Source of the DNA: a bacterium 1xD42-87
GTDB taxonomy: Bacteria; Bacillota; Clostridia; Lachnospirales; Lachnospiraceae
Direction of reading: 5' to 3'
DNA length: 64,000 bases
Assembly: GCA_003611805.1 (NCBI GenBank)
Contig: RAYM01000036.1
Coordinates: 1 to 64,000 of the forward strand
Shown: positions 17,259-26,064 of the stretch, piece after piece
Layout of the letters: every line of letters starts with the position of its first letter
Numbering within the stretch: the stretch's first letter is position 1
Position numbers and translations under genes: made by a program
Notes under the pieces: model-generated
The model's database searches: none
Told to the model about the DNA's origin: nothing
Seen by the model: the letters and a program-made list of their open reading frames with translations, nothing else

Positions 17259-17274
17259 TGGGGATGCCGGCGCA

Positions 17275-17342
17275 TACAATTGCTGTAATTCGCACCCGTT
17301 TGGCGTGAACCGGTGCGAGAACTGACGTAGGTGTGAATTGTA
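17275..17342. repeat. Inverted-repeat structure downstream of rseP
   Basis: AATTCGCACC (17287-17296) can pair with GGTGTGAATT (17330-17339) with one G-T, and inside it TCGCACC (17290-17296) can alternatively pair with GGTGCGA (17312-17318). Outer TACAATT/AATTGTA words also match. It begins 17 bases after the rseP stop and shares the CAATTCACAC-type arm with the structure at 26065. Confidence 0.55.
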
Positions 17343-17346
17343 ATAG

Positions 17347-17377
17347 GGTGCAGGTCATTTTCGATCTGCACCTTTTT
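17347..17377 (+). terminator. Intrinsic terminator of the dxr-rseP transcript
   Basis: GGTGCAGGTC (17347-17356) pairs with GATCTGCACC (17363-17372), nine of ten Watson-Crick plus one G-T, followed by TTTTT. Confidence 0.88.
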
Positions 17378-17396
17378 CTCTGTTTCGATTTCCTGC

Positions 17397-17425
17397 TTGC
17401 AGTTTCGGGAAAACTGTAGTATGAT
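17397..17425 (+). promoter_or_regulatory. Promoter of the PP2C phosphatase gene
   Basis: TTGCAG (17397-17402), 17-bp spacer, TATGAT (17420-17425). The coding start at 17655 is ~225 bases downstream. The leader contains a CCGTTC/GAACGG stem-loop near 17475 and is otherwise unremarkable. Confidence 0.65.
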
Positions 17426-17654
17426 AGCTGCATCGGATTCTGTTCTTGAGTCCGTGGTGCGTATTCTGTTAACCGTTCATGTTCTGCGGAGAACGGATGA
17501 CACGGTACATGAGTGACAGGGCGGGGTTCCCGCGGGGTTTCCATTTTTATAATAATGTGTGTTGTTGATAGACTGCCGGGTAAAACTGGATGTTATGGGA
17601 AGAAAAGCCGGGCTGTAATAACAGGCTGCGGCAAAAGGGAGGTGCATATATAAC

Positions 17655-18371
17655 GTGCGCTATTTGACAAATGTATATTGGAACAGGGGCAGGGAGGCGG
17701 AGAAGAACCAGGATTCGGTCCTGCTGCAGCAGGTGCTGACGGGCAGGGGCCGCGTGCTTCTGGCGGCGGTCTGCGACGGTATGGGCGGGCTTTCCCGCGG
17801 TGAGGCGGCAAGCGGTTATGCGGCGGAACAGTTCCGGGACTGGTTTTATACGGAGCTGTTTGCCATGATACGGAAGGATAAGCGGTATTGGGTGATACGC
17901 AGGTCTCTGGACAGACTGGTTTTCCACATGCAGGAGCAGATGAAGCGGTATGCCGCGCAGGAGGAAATTTCTCTGGGAACAACAATGACGGCGCTTGCCG
18001 TGTGGGAGCGGACATGGCTGTTATGGCATCTGGGGGACAGCAGGGCGTACCGCCTGCGGGGGCAGCGCATGGAGCAGCTTACGGAAGATCACGCGCAGGA
18101 TGGGAGGAAACTGACGAAATGTCTCTGCAGTTTCGATTATTTTACGCCGCAGCATGGGATAGGCGTGTTAAAGCCAGGGGACGGGATTCTTCTCTGTACG
18201 GATGGTTTCAGACGCCGTATCGCCTCAGAGGAGCTGCAGGGGGTAATGAATCCCCGGGAGCTTACGGGGGAGGAGCAGATCGGGCGGCGGCTTAAGGAGA
18301 TCGGGGAGACCTGTATGAAGCGGGGAGAGGCGGATAATCTTTCGGCGGTTTACATAAAGGCGGCAGGGTAA
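17655..18371 (+). CDS. PP2C-family serine/threonine protein phosphatase
   Basis: 238 residues with the metal-binding PP2C motifs: an early NQDS, VCDGMGGLSRGE, LGTTMTALAV, HLGDSRAYRL, CTDGFRRR and the closing EADNLSAVYIK. The protein lacks membrane helices. It should dephosphorylate Ser/Thr targets in the cytoplasm and reverse the kinase encoded 184 bases downstream. It starts with GTG at 17655 behind GGGAGGTG (17636-17643). Compared with typical PrpC (~240 residues) the length is normal. The stop codon is the first base pair of an inverted-repeat element. Confidence 0.87.
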   Translation: MRYLTNVYWNRGREAEKNQDSVLLQQVLTGRGRVLLAAVCDGMGGLSRGEAASGYAAEQFRDWFYTELFAMIRKDKRYWVIRRSLDRLVFHMQEQMKRYAAQEEISLGTTMTALAVWERTWLLWHLGDSRAYRLRGQRMEQLTEDHAQDGRKLTKCLCSFDYFTPQHGIGVLKPGDGILLCTDGFRRRIASEELQGVMNPRELTGEEQIGRRLKEIGETCMKRGEADNLSAVYIKAAG

Positions 18372-18492
18372 TAGATAACTGCAAAACGTAATAGAGGTTA
18401 TGATTGTGTATCGGCGTTTTTGAGAGTCTGCTTATGGATTATACAATACGCACATTGCGTAATGATGCTGCAAACGTTTTGCAGTTATCTAT
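18371..18492. repeat. 122-bp element with perfect 19-bp terminal inverted repeats
   Basis: ATAGATAACTGCAAAACGT at 18371-18389 is exactly complementary to 18474-18492. The interior (about 84 bp) has no coding capacity and contains the word GTCTGCTTATGG, which recurs at 19648 in a similar setting next to a GTTTTGCA end. The form is that of a miniature inverted-repeat element or a long RNA hairpin; no target-site duplication is evident. Confidence 0.7.
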
Positions 18493-18555
18493 ATAGGGCA
18501 TGCGAAAAAAGAGAAGAGAAAGAAAAAATAGAGGAAAAGAGAGGGGAGAAGAGGC

Positions 18556-19413
18556 GTGAATGAGGGAGGGCAAGCAGGTAAGCAGGTGGGAAAGTACAGG
18601 ATTATCAGGGCTCTCGGGCAAGGCGGCGAGGGGAGCGTGTATCTGGCGGAGGATGAGAGTCTTGGCAGGCAGGTGGCGGTGAAGCGGCTGTGGGGACGTG
18701 AGGAGCCGGAGGAAGCCTCCTTTTTGCGAGATCTGCGGCACCCGATGCTGCCGGTGGTGTATGAGCTTCTTCACGAGGATGGATGGTATCTGGTGATGGA
18801 ATATATAGAGGGAATAAGTTTACATAATTACATAGAGAAACAGGGACGCGTGGAAGAAGGGCAGGCGCGCCTGTGGGCAGCGGCATTGCTCGATGTGCTG
18901 GATTATCTGCACACAAGAGAAACGCCTGTTATTTATAGGGATTTGAAGCCGGATAATATTATGGTTTGCCGGGAAGGCAGTCTGAAACTCGTGGATTTCG
19001 GGGCGGCGGCTCTGCGATGTTTTGGGGAAGCGGGCGTGGGGCGGATGGCGTACTCGGACGGGTTCGCGGCGCCGGAGCAGCGCGGTGAGGACGGACTCGG
19101 CGTCCGTGCGGACGAGAGAAGCGATCTGTATGCGTTTGGGAGAACTCTCTATTACATGGTAACCGGGGCGGTTCCCGGCGACTCGCCAGACAACTCCTTT
19201 CCCGTGTCCTGTTACAACCCGCTTTTGTCGGAAGAACTGGAGGAAATCATAGACCGCTGTACAAGGGAGGAGCCGGAGCTGCGCTATCAGGTGGCAGGGG
19301 AGGTTATGCGGGATTTGTTCCGGAAGGGCGGGCGGAGAAAAAGCAGGAGGGGGAGGGAATTTGTGCGGCATATAGAAAAACAGATTTGTCTAACAGACTT
19401 TTATCGTTTATAA
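18556..19413 (+). CDS. Soluble Ser/Thr protein kinase (PknB-like catalytic domain)
   Basis: 285 residues, essentially only a Hanks-type kinase domain: glycine loop LGQGGEGSVYLA, Lys in VAVKRL, catalytic YRDLKPDNIMV, Mg-binding VDFGAA, APEQ of the activation segment and SDLYAFGRTLYYMVTG. No transmembrane helix or PASTA repeats follow, unlike the usual PrkC of Firmicutes. The last ~30 residues are basic (GGRRKSRRGRE). GTG 18556 is preceded by GGGGAGAAGAG. With the PP2C gene upstream it forms a reversible phosphorylation pair; targets are unknown. Confidence 0.85.
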   Translation: MNEGGQAGKQVGKYRIIRALGQGGEGSVYLAEDESLGRQVAVKRLWGREEPEEASFLRDLRHPMLPVVYELLHEDGWYLVMEYIEGISLHNYIEKQGRVEEGQARLWAAALLDVLDYLHTRETPVIYRDLKPDNIMVCREGSLKLVDFGAAALRCFGEAGVGRMAYSDGFAAPEQRGEDGLGVRADERSDLYAFGRTLYYMVTGAVPGDSPDNSFPVSCYNPLLSEELEEIIDRCTREEPELRYQVAGEVMRDLFRKGGRRKSRRGREFVRHIEKQICLTDFYRL

Positions 19414-19415
19414 TA

Positions 19416-19509
19416 AGGTGAGAAGTAATTCTAAAGCTCGGCAGCAACGGCTGCCTCGCTAAGAATTACTAAATCTCACCTAAGAGAATGCCTGAAAAGC
19501 GGCATTCTC
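19416..19509 (+). repeat. Structured intergenic element, copy A
   Basis: Nested stems: AGGTGAGA/TCTCACCT (19416-19423, 19474-19481), AGTAATTCT/AGAATTACT (19424-19432, 19462-19470) and apical GGCAGC/GCTGCC (19440-19445, 19450-19455). A separate GAGAATGCC/GGCATTCTC hairpin follows (19484-19492, 19501-19509) without a T-run. Copies B (27149) and C (51965) keep the fold and loop words with different stem sequences. The rest of the gap to 19754 has no gene; 19648-19710 resembles the right half of the 18371 element. Confidence 0.75.
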
Positions 19510-19754
19510 TGTGTGAATTTGGAATTGTACAAATAGTATAACCAACACAGACGCGCTTTCGCTCCGGTCCAGGCGTAACAGTGCTAAATTCGTGAAAAAC
19601 CTCATTGAGCACTGACAGTTTTAATCCAAAGGATTTAAACAGTTTCCAAGGGTCTGCTTATGGTTATGCTATTTGCACAATAAATATAGGTTTATGATGA
19701 GTTTTGCAATTAGCCAGCGTTTATAAATAGAAATAGGGAAGTATGGAGGAAGAC

Positions 19755-20816
19755 GTGGGGACACATAGAGAGCAGACGAAGGTAGTAAATATTGGAGATA
19801 AAAAAATCGGCGGGGGGAATCCGCTTTTGATCCAGTCCATGACGAACACGCCCACGGAGGACGTGGAGGCGACGGTGGCGCAGATTCTGCGGCTGGAGCA
19901 GGCGGGGTGCGAGATTATCAGGTGTACGGTGCCCCATATGGAGGCGGCGCGGGCGCTTGCGGAAATTAAGAAACGGATACATATCCCGCTGGTGGCGGAT
20001 ATTCATTTTGACTATAAGATGGCGATCGCGGCGATGGAGAACGGCGCGGACAAAATCCGTATTAACCCGGGAAATATCGGCGGGAAGGACAAGGTGTCGG
20101 CGGTGGTGTCGGCGGCGAAGGAGCGCAATATCCCGATTCGCGTGGGGGTTAACAGCGGTTCTCTGGAGCGTGAGCTTGTGGAGAAATATCACGGCGTGAC
20201 GGCGGAGGGCATCGTGGAGAGCGCGCTTGACAAGGTGGGCATCATCGAGGACTGTGGATATGACAATCTTGTCATAAGTATCAAGTCGTCGGATGTGATG
20301 ATGTGTGTGAAGGCGCATGAACTTCTGGCGGCAAAGACGAATTATCCCCTGCATGTGGGGATTACGGAGTCGGGAACGGTAATGAGCGGAAACATTAAAT
20401 CCGCCGTGGGACTGGGCATCATTTTAAATCAGGGCATCGGCGATACGATCCGGGTGTCCCTGACGGGCGACCCCGTGGAAGAAATCAAATCCGCAAAGCT
20501 TATTTTGCGCACACTTGGGATTAGAAAGGGCGGCATAGAAGTGGTATCCTGCCCTACCTGCGGCAGGACGAAGATTGATTTGATTGCGCTGGCGGCACAG
20601 GTGGAGGAGATGGTGCAGGACATTCCCTTGGATATCAAGGTGGCTGTCATGGGCTGCGCGGTGAATGGTCCCGGCGAGGCGAAGGAAGCGGATATCGGCA
20701 TTGCGGGCGGTATCGGCGAGGGGCTTTTGATTAAAAAAGGAGAGATTGTGAGGAAGGTGCCCGAGCAGGAGCTTTTGGACACACTGCGGGAGGAGCTTTT
20801 GCACTGGAATGAGTAA
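19755..20816 (+). CDS. ispG: 4-hydroxy-3-methylbut-2-en-1-yl diphosphate synthase (flavodoxin)
   Basis: 353 residues. The TIM-barrel part shows LIQSMTNTPT, VADIHFDYKMA, KIRINPGNIG and GVNSGSLE; the C-terminal [4Fe-4S] domain has SCPTCGRT and MGCAVNGPGEA, supplying the three Cys ligands. It catalyses the sixth MEP-pathway step and complements dxr and uppS upstream. GTG 19755 is preferred because GGAGGA lies at 19745-19750; the in-frame ATG at 19743 has a poor site. Its last eight bases overlap the start of polC, an arrangement that couples the two. Confidence 0.95.
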   Translation: MGTHREQTKVVNIGDKKIGGGNPLLIQSMTNTPTEDVEATVAQILRLEQAGCEIIRCTVPHMEAARALAEIKKRIHIPLVADIHFDYKMAIAAMENGADKIRINPGNIGGKDKVSAVVSAAKERNIPIRVGVNSGSLERELVEKYHGVTAEGIVESALDKVGIIEDCGYDNLVISIKSSDVMMCVKAHELLAAKTNYPLHVGITESGTVMSGNIKSAVGLGIILNQGIGDTIRVSLTGDPVEEIKSAKLILRTLGIRKGGIEVVSCPTCGRTKIDLIALAAQVEEMVQDIPLDIKVAVMGCAVNGPGEAKEADIGIAGGIGEGLLIKKGEIVRKVPEQELLDTLREELLHWNE

Positions 20817-23800
20817 AGTCTTTTTTGAGGTATTTCCGACTTTAAAACTGGATACGGGACTGCATGACCTGTTTGAGAACGTTACGGTGGAGAAGGTGAC
20901 GAGCACCAGGCGGAAGGATTTTCTGCGCGTTTATATCGCCTCCGAGCATTTGATTCATAAAGAGGATGTGTTCCGGGTGGAACGGGAGATCGGGAAACAG
21001 TTTTTCCCGAATATGCCCATTGTCGTTAAGTTTTATGAGCATTTTACGCTCTCCTCGCAGTATGACCCGGAGAAGCTGATGGACGCTTACCGGGAGAGCA
21101 TTCTGCTGGAGCTTAAGGAGACGTCGCCTGTGGAGTACAGCCTGTTTAAGAGGGCAGATATAGAATTTTCGCAGGACAAGCTGCTGCTGACGCTGGAGGA
21201 CACGGTGTTTGGCAGGGAGAAGGGCGGGGAGCTTGCGCGGATTCTGGAAAAGATATATAACGAGCGATGCGCTATCCCGGTGCAGGTGGAACTTTCTTAT
21301 AAAGAGAAGGCAACAGGCAAGAACCGCGAGGAGGAAGAGCGTCGTCTGGCAATACAGGTGGCGGAGATCTCGGCGAGAGCAGGGTTTGCCGTGCAGATGA
21401 AAGGCGCCGGGCTGTCTGCTGGACAGCCGGCGGGCGACCCGATTGGAGGCGCGGGGTGGTCTGAAAGCGCAGGTCAGTCTGAGAGCACAGGGCAGTCTGG
21501 AAGCGCGGGACAATCCGAGGGCGTGGGGCAGTCTGGGGGCGCAGGAAAGCCGGATACGTCCGGGGGTTCTGCCTATACGTCATTGCCCGGCGGCCGGGGG
21601 GGCTCTTTCCCGTCCAAAAAGTTTTCCGGCGGCAGGGACAGGGAGAAGGGCGACTTTAAGCGGCCTCTGAAACGCTCCGACAACCCGGATGTGATTTACG
21701 GCAGGGACTTCGAGGAGGAGGCAATGCCCATCGAGGATATTATCGGGGAAATGGGCGAGGTAGTGATTCGGGGGAAGGTGATCAGGAAGGACAAGCGGGA
21801 GATCAAAAACGAGCGGTCTATACTGATTTACGATATTACGGATTTCACGGATACGATGACGGTGAAATTTTTTGTGCGGAATGAGCAGGTTGACGAAATA
21901 ACGAGCGTTATGAAAGAGGGGGCCTTTGTCAAGCTAAAAGGTATGACCGCGGTTGACAAGTTCGACCGCGAGCTGACGATCGGGTCCCTTGCGGGTATCA
22001 AAAAAATCCCTGACTTTACGACTTCCCGCGAGGACAGGAGCGTCAGAAAGCGGGTGGAGCTTCACTGCCATACGAAGATGAGCGATATGGACGGTGTTTC
22101 CGAGGCGAAGGATATCGTGAAGCGAGCCTATAAATGGGGACATCCGGCGATTGCCATCACCGACCACGGGGTCGTGCAGTCTTTTCCCGATGCGAACCAT
22201 GTGTGGGAGGATCTGTGGAAGGCGGAGAAAAACCGCTGTAAAGAGGCAGGAGAGCCGGAGCCGGACAAGCAGGGCTTTTTCAAGGTGATTTACGGGGTGG
22301 AAGCCTATCTGGTGGACGATCTGCATGAGATTGCCACCAATGAGAAGGGGCAGGATTTCGGGGCGGATTTTGTGGTGTTCGATATCGAGACGACGGGCTT
22401 TTCCCCTACCAATAACCGCATTATTGAGATCGGCGCGGTAAAGGTCTGCAGCGGTAAGATTGTGGACCGCTTTTCCACGTTTGTGGACCCGCTTGTGCCG
22501 ATTCCCTTCGAGATTGAGAAGCTGACAGGAATAACAGATGATATGGTAATGGGCGCGGAGCAGATTGACGTGGTGCTGCCACAGTTTTTAGACTTTTGCG
22601 GCAACTGTATTCTGGTGGCGCACAATGCCCAGTTTGACATGAGTTTTATCATAGAAAACTGCGACAGGCAGGGCATTTCCCATGACTTTACCTATGTGGA
22701 CACGGTGGGAATCGCCAGAATCCTTCTGCCCGGGCAGAAAAAGCACACGCTGGACGCGGTGGCGAAGACACTTGGCGTGTCGTTGGAGAACCACCATCGG
22801 GCGGTGGACGACGCGGAGGCGACGGCGGAAATCTTCGTGAAGCTGATTCCCATGATGGCAAAGGAAGGAATTACAACCCTTGCACAAATCAATGCCAGAG
22901 GGAAAGCGAGTCCCGATATTATCAAAAAGCTGCCGACCTACCATGCGATCATTCTCGCGAAGAACAATGTGGGGCGTATGAACCTTTACCGTCTGGTATC
23001 TGAGTCCCATCTGACTTATTTTTCCAGAAGACCGCGGATTCCCAAGAGCCTGCTTGCGCAGTACCGGGAGGGGCTGATTCTGGGGAGCGCCTGCGAGGCG
23101 GGGGAGCTTTACCGGGCGCTTCTGGAGAAAAAGTCCGACGCGGAGATCGCAAGGCTTGTGAATTTTTATGACTATCTGGAAATACAGCCTCTTGGCAACA
23201 ACCGCTTTATGATTGAGTCGGAGCGGGTGCCGGATATAAATTCCATGGAGGATATCATGGAGGTCAACAGGCAGATTGTACGGCTGGGAGAGCAGTTCCA
23301 CAAGCCTGTCGCCGCCACCTGCGACGTGCATTTCTTGAATCCCGAGGACGAGATTTACCGGCGCATCATTATGGCGGGGCAGGGATTCCCGGACGCGGAC
23401 AATCAGGCGCCCCTGTATTTTCGCACCACGGAGGAGATGCTGGAAGAATTTTCCTATCTCGGCAGTGACAAGGCGGAGGAAGTGGTGATCACGAACACCA
23501 ACCTGATCGCTGATATGATTGAGGTTATGTCGCCGGTGCGCCCGGATAAGTGCCCGCCGGTCATAGCGGACAGCGATAAGCAGCTTACGGACATCTGCTA
23601 CAACAGGGCGCATGAGCTGTACGGCGAGACGCTGCCGAAGATCGTGGAGGACAGGCTGGAAAAGGAGCTGCACTCCATCATCTCCAACGGCTTTGCGGTG
23701 ATGTATATCATTGCGCAAAAATTGGTGTGGAAATCCGTGGAGGATGGCTATCTGGTGGGTTCCCGTGGCTCTGTGGGAAGCTCCTTTGTAGCAAATATGG

Positions 23801-25446
23801 CGGGTATCACGGAGGTAAATTCGTTAAGCCCCCATTATCTGTGCCCAAAGTGCCATTATTATGATTTTGACTCCGAGGAAGTGAAGGCTTACGGCGGCGG
23901 CGCGGGGTGCGACATGCCGGACAAGGACTGCCCGGTCTGCGGAACGCCGCTTAACAAGGAAGGGTTTGACATTCCCTTTGAGACGTTCCTCGGCTTTAAA
24001 GGGGATAAGGAGCCGGATATCGACCTGAATTTCTCGGGTGAGTACCAGAGTAAGGCGCATAAATATACGGAAGTGATTTTCGGCAACGGCCAGACGTACC
24101 GCGCAGGCACCATCGGCACGCTGGCGGACAAGACGGCTTACGGCTATGTAAAAAAATATTATGAGGAGCGGGGCAGGCATAAGCGGGTGTGTGAGATTAA
24201 CCGCATTGTGACTGGCTGTACCGGCATCCGCAGGAGCACAGGGCAGCATCCCGGCGGCATCGTGGTTCTGCCTGTGGGGGAGGACATCAATTCCTTTACC
24301 CCGGTACAGCATCCCGCCAACGATATGACGACGGATATCGTCACCACCCATTTTGACTATCACTCCATCGACCACAATCTGTTGAAGCTCGATATTCTGG
24401 GGCATGATGACCCGACTATGATTCGTATGCTGCAGGATCTGACGGGAATTGACCCGACGGCGATTCCCTTAGATGACAAGGGGGTCATGTCGCTTTTCCA
24501 GTCAACGGAGGCGCTGGGGATTACGCCGGAACAGATCGGCGGCTGTAAGCTGGGGTGCCTCGGCATCCCGGAGTTTGGCACGGAGTTTGTTATCCAGATG
24601 GTCATTGATGCCAAGCCCAAGTGTTTTACCGATCTGGTGCGTATTTCCGGGCTTTCCCATGGCACGGACGTGTGGCTTGGCAATGCGCAGACATTGATCG
24701 AGGAGGGGCTTGCGACCATCTCCACGGCGATCTGCTGCCGTGACGACATTATGATTTACCTGATGCAGCAGGGGGTGGAGCCGTCCTTATCCTTTACCAT
24801 CATGGAGAGCGTGCGGAAGGGCAAAGGCCTGAAGGACGAATGGATTGAGGCGATGAAGGCGCAGGGGGTGCCGGACTGGTATATCGGCTCCTGCAAGAAG
24901 ATTAAATATATGTTCCCCAAGGCGCACGCGGCGGCATACGTTATGATGGCGTGGCGCATCGCCTACTGTAAGATCAATTATCCGCTTGCTTACTACGCGG
25001 CGTATTTCAGCATCCGCGCGTCGGCATTTTCCTATGAGATCATGTGTCAGGGGCAGGCGCATCTGGAGCGCGTGATGGAGGATTACAGGCGCCGGAGCGA
25101 CGAGCTTTCCAAGAAGGAACAGGACACCCAGAAGGATATGAGGATCGTGCAGGAGATGTACGCGAGAGGCTTTGAATTTGTGCCGATTGATATTTTTACG
25201 GCGCAGTCCAGACTGTTCCAGATTGTGGACGGAAAGCTGATGCCGTCCTTAAACAGCATCGACGGACTGGGGGAGAGGGCGGCGGACGCCATCGTGGAGG
25301 AGGCGAAGGACGGACCGTTCTTGAGCAAGGATGATTTCTGGGAGAGGACGAGGGTTTCCAAATCGGTGACCGACCTGATGAGCCGGCTCGGGCTGCTTGG
25401 GAATATCCCCGAGTCCAACCAGATTAGTATCTTTGACCTGGTATAA
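20809..25446 (+). CDS. polC: DNA polymerase III alpha subunit, PolC type
   Basis: 1545 residues. Order: N-terminal domains (1-200), a Gly/Ser/Gln-rich linker (about 203-280), an OB domain (GKVIRKDKREIKN), a PHP domain split by a DEDD 3'-5' exonuclease (VVFDIETTGFSPTNN; ...HNAQFDMSF; HHRAVDDAEA), then the palm with catalytic PDIDLNFSGEYQ. A zinc-binding cluster (CPKCHYYDFD and DCPVCGTPL) and a C-terminal duplex-binding/beta-binding tail ending NQISIFDLV complete it. It is the essential replicative polymerase of low-GC Gram-positives with built-in proofreading. The linker holds five hexapeptide repeats, unusual for the family. ATG 20809 overlaps the ispG stop. Confidence 0.97.
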   Translation: MSKVFFEVFPTLKLDTGLHDLFENVTVEKVTSTRRKDFLRVYIASEHLIHKEDVFRVEREIGKQFFPNMPIVVKFYEHFTLSSQYDPEKLMDAYRESILLELKETSPVEYSLFKRADIEFSQDKLLLTLEDTVFGREKGGELARILEKIYNERCAIPVQVELSYKEKATGKNREEEERRLAIQVAEISARAGFAVQMKGAGLSAGQPAGDPIGGAGWSESAGQSESTGQSGSAGQSEGVGQSGGAGKPDTSGGSAYTSLPGGRGGSFPSKKFSGGRDREKGDFKRPLKRSDNPDVIYGRDFEEEAMPIEDIIGEMGEVVIRGKVIRKDKREIKNERSILIYDITDFTDTMTVKFFVRNEQVDEITSVMKEGAFVKLKGMTAVDKFDRELTIGSLAGIKKIPDFTTSREDRSVRKRVELHCHTKMSDMDGVSEAKDIVKRAYKWGHPAIAITDHGVVQSFPDANHVWEDLWKAEKNRCKEAGEPEPDKQGFFKVIYGVEAYLVDDLHEIATNEKGQDFGADFVVFDIETTGFSPTNNRIIEIGAVKVCSGKIVDRFSTFVDPLVPIPFEIEKLTGITDDMVMGAEQIDVVLPQFLDFCGNCILVAHNAQFDMSFIIENCDRQGISHDFTYVDTVGIARILLPGQKKHTLDAVAKTLGVSLENHHRAVDDAEATAEIFVKLIPMMAKEGITTLAQINARGKASPDIIKKLPTYHAIILAKNNVGRMNLYRLVSESHLTYFSRRPRIPKSLLAQYREGLILGSACEAGELYRALLEKKSDAEIARLVNFYDYLEIQPLGNNRFMIESERVPDINSMEDIMEVNRQIVRLGEQFHKPVAATCDVHFLNPEDEIYRRIIMAGQGFPDADNQAPLYFRTTEEMLEEFSYLGSDKAEEVVITNTNLIADMIEVMSPVRPDKCPPVIADSDKQLTDICYNRAHELYGETLPKIVEDRLEKELHSIISNGFAVMYIIAQKLVWKSVEDGYLVGSRGSVGSSFVANMAGITEVNSLSPHYLCPKCHYYDFDSEEVKAYGGGAGCDMPDKDCPVCGTPLNKEGFDIPFETFLGFKGDKEPDIDLNFSGEYQSKAHKYTEVIFGNGQTYRAGTIGTLADKTAYGYVKKYYEERGRHKRVCEINRIVTGCTGIRRSTGQHPGGIVVLPVGEDINSFTPVQHPANDMTTDIVTTHFDYHSIDHNLLKLDILGHDDPTMIRMLQDLTGIDPTAIPLDDKGVMSLFQSTEALGITPEQIGGCKLGCLGIPEFGTEFVIQMVIDAKPKCFTDLVRISGLSHGTDVWLGNAQTLIEEGLATISTAICCRDDIMIYLMQQGVEPSLSFTIMESVRKGKGLKDEWIEAMKAQGVPDWYIGSCKKIKYMFPKAHAAAYVMMAWRIAYCKINYPLAYYAAYFSIRASAFSYEIMCQGQAHLERVMEDYRRRSDELSKKEQDTQKDMRIVQEMYARGFEFVPIDIFTAQSRLFQIVDGKLMPSLNSIDGLGERAADAIVEEAKDGPFLSKDDFWERTRVSKSVTDLMSRLGLLGNIPESNQISIFDLV
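21460..21549 (+). repeat. Five 18-bp coding repeats in the polC linker
   Basis: Units begin at 21460, 21478, 21496, 21514 and 21532 and encode S-[EG]-[SG]-[ATV]-G-[QK], residues 218-247. The DNA repeats are diverged but in register, as from slippage followed by drift. Confidence 0.85.
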
Positions 25447-25465
25447 ATGAGGGAGGGTAAAAACA

Positions 25466-26056
25466 ATGAGAAAAATCGTGACAATAGGAAGGGAGTTCGG
25501 CGCGGGCGGCGGCGAGATCGGCAGACGCGTGGCAAAGGAGCTGGGCATTGAGTATTATGACAAGGATATCATCTTAAAGACGGCGGTTTCGGGAAAAGGC
25601 CTGTCGCCTGAGCAGGTGCGCAGGTGGGACGAGCGTGTGCCGAAAAATTTCGGCTTTGCCCAGAGCCTGTTTGATTTCTACAATAAGCCGCTGGAGGAGG
25701 AACTGTGGCAGGCACAGCGGGACGCCATCCGGGAGTTGGCAAACAAAGAGAGCTGTGTGATCGTCGGGAGAAACGGCGATTACATCCTGAGGGAGTTCGA
25801 CCACTGCCTGAACGTGTTTGTACACGCCGGATTTGACTGGCGGGTAAAGCGAATGACGAAGATGATGGATCAGGTGCCGGCGGATCAGGTGGCGAATGAT
25901 GTGCGGGCGGTGGACAAGGCGAGAAAGCGCTACTGTGAGTATTATACGAAGCGGGCTTACGGCGACGCGAGAAACTTTGATTTGACGGTCAACACGGAGA
26001 AGCTGGGCATTGATAAGGCGGTGCATATGATTCTTGCCGCGGCGGCGGACTTATAA
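25466..26056 (+). CDS. Cytidylate-kinase-like P-loop protein
   Basis: 196 residues beginning MRKIVTIGREFGAGGGEIGRRVA, the modified P-loop of the cytidylate kinase-like family (PF13189 type), then YYDKDII, a CVIVGRNGDYIL strand, and a lid-like KARKRYCEYYTKRAYG basic helix. The family is common in Clostridia and its substrate is unproven; it is not the canonical cmk, which has GPxGSGKST. It starts 20 bases after polC with GAGGGAGGG upstream, so it probably shares the polC transcript. An inverted repeat follows nine bases after the stop. Confidence 0.8.
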   Translation: MRKIVTIGREFGAGGGEIGRRVAKELGIEYYDKDIILKTAVSGKGLSPEQVRRWDERVPKNFGFAQSLFDFYNKPLEEELWQAQRDAIRELANKESCVIVGRNGDYILREFDHCLNVFVHAGFDWRVKRMTKMMDQVPADQVANDVRAVDKARKRYCEYYTKRAYGDARNFDLTVNTEKLGIDKAVHMILAAAADL

Positions 26057-26064
26057 GGACATTA

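Noticed and set aside
17275..17342. Fourth copy of the structured intergenic element family
   Set aside because: It lacks the TCTAAAG and CACTAA loop words and the GAGAATGCC hairpin; only a general stem-loop shape after a stop codon is shared.
21934..22900. Intein or inserted domain splitting the PolC PHP domain
   Set aside because: The exonuclease inside the PHP domain is the normal architecture of PolC; no intein splice motifs are seen.
22588..23718. Long open frame (376 codons) antisense to polC
   Set aside because: It lies wholly opposite the polC exonuclease/PHP region, which is unmistakably coding on the plus strand. The translation is Arg/His/Leu-rich without any family motif, as expected of a shadow frame in GC-rich coding DNA.
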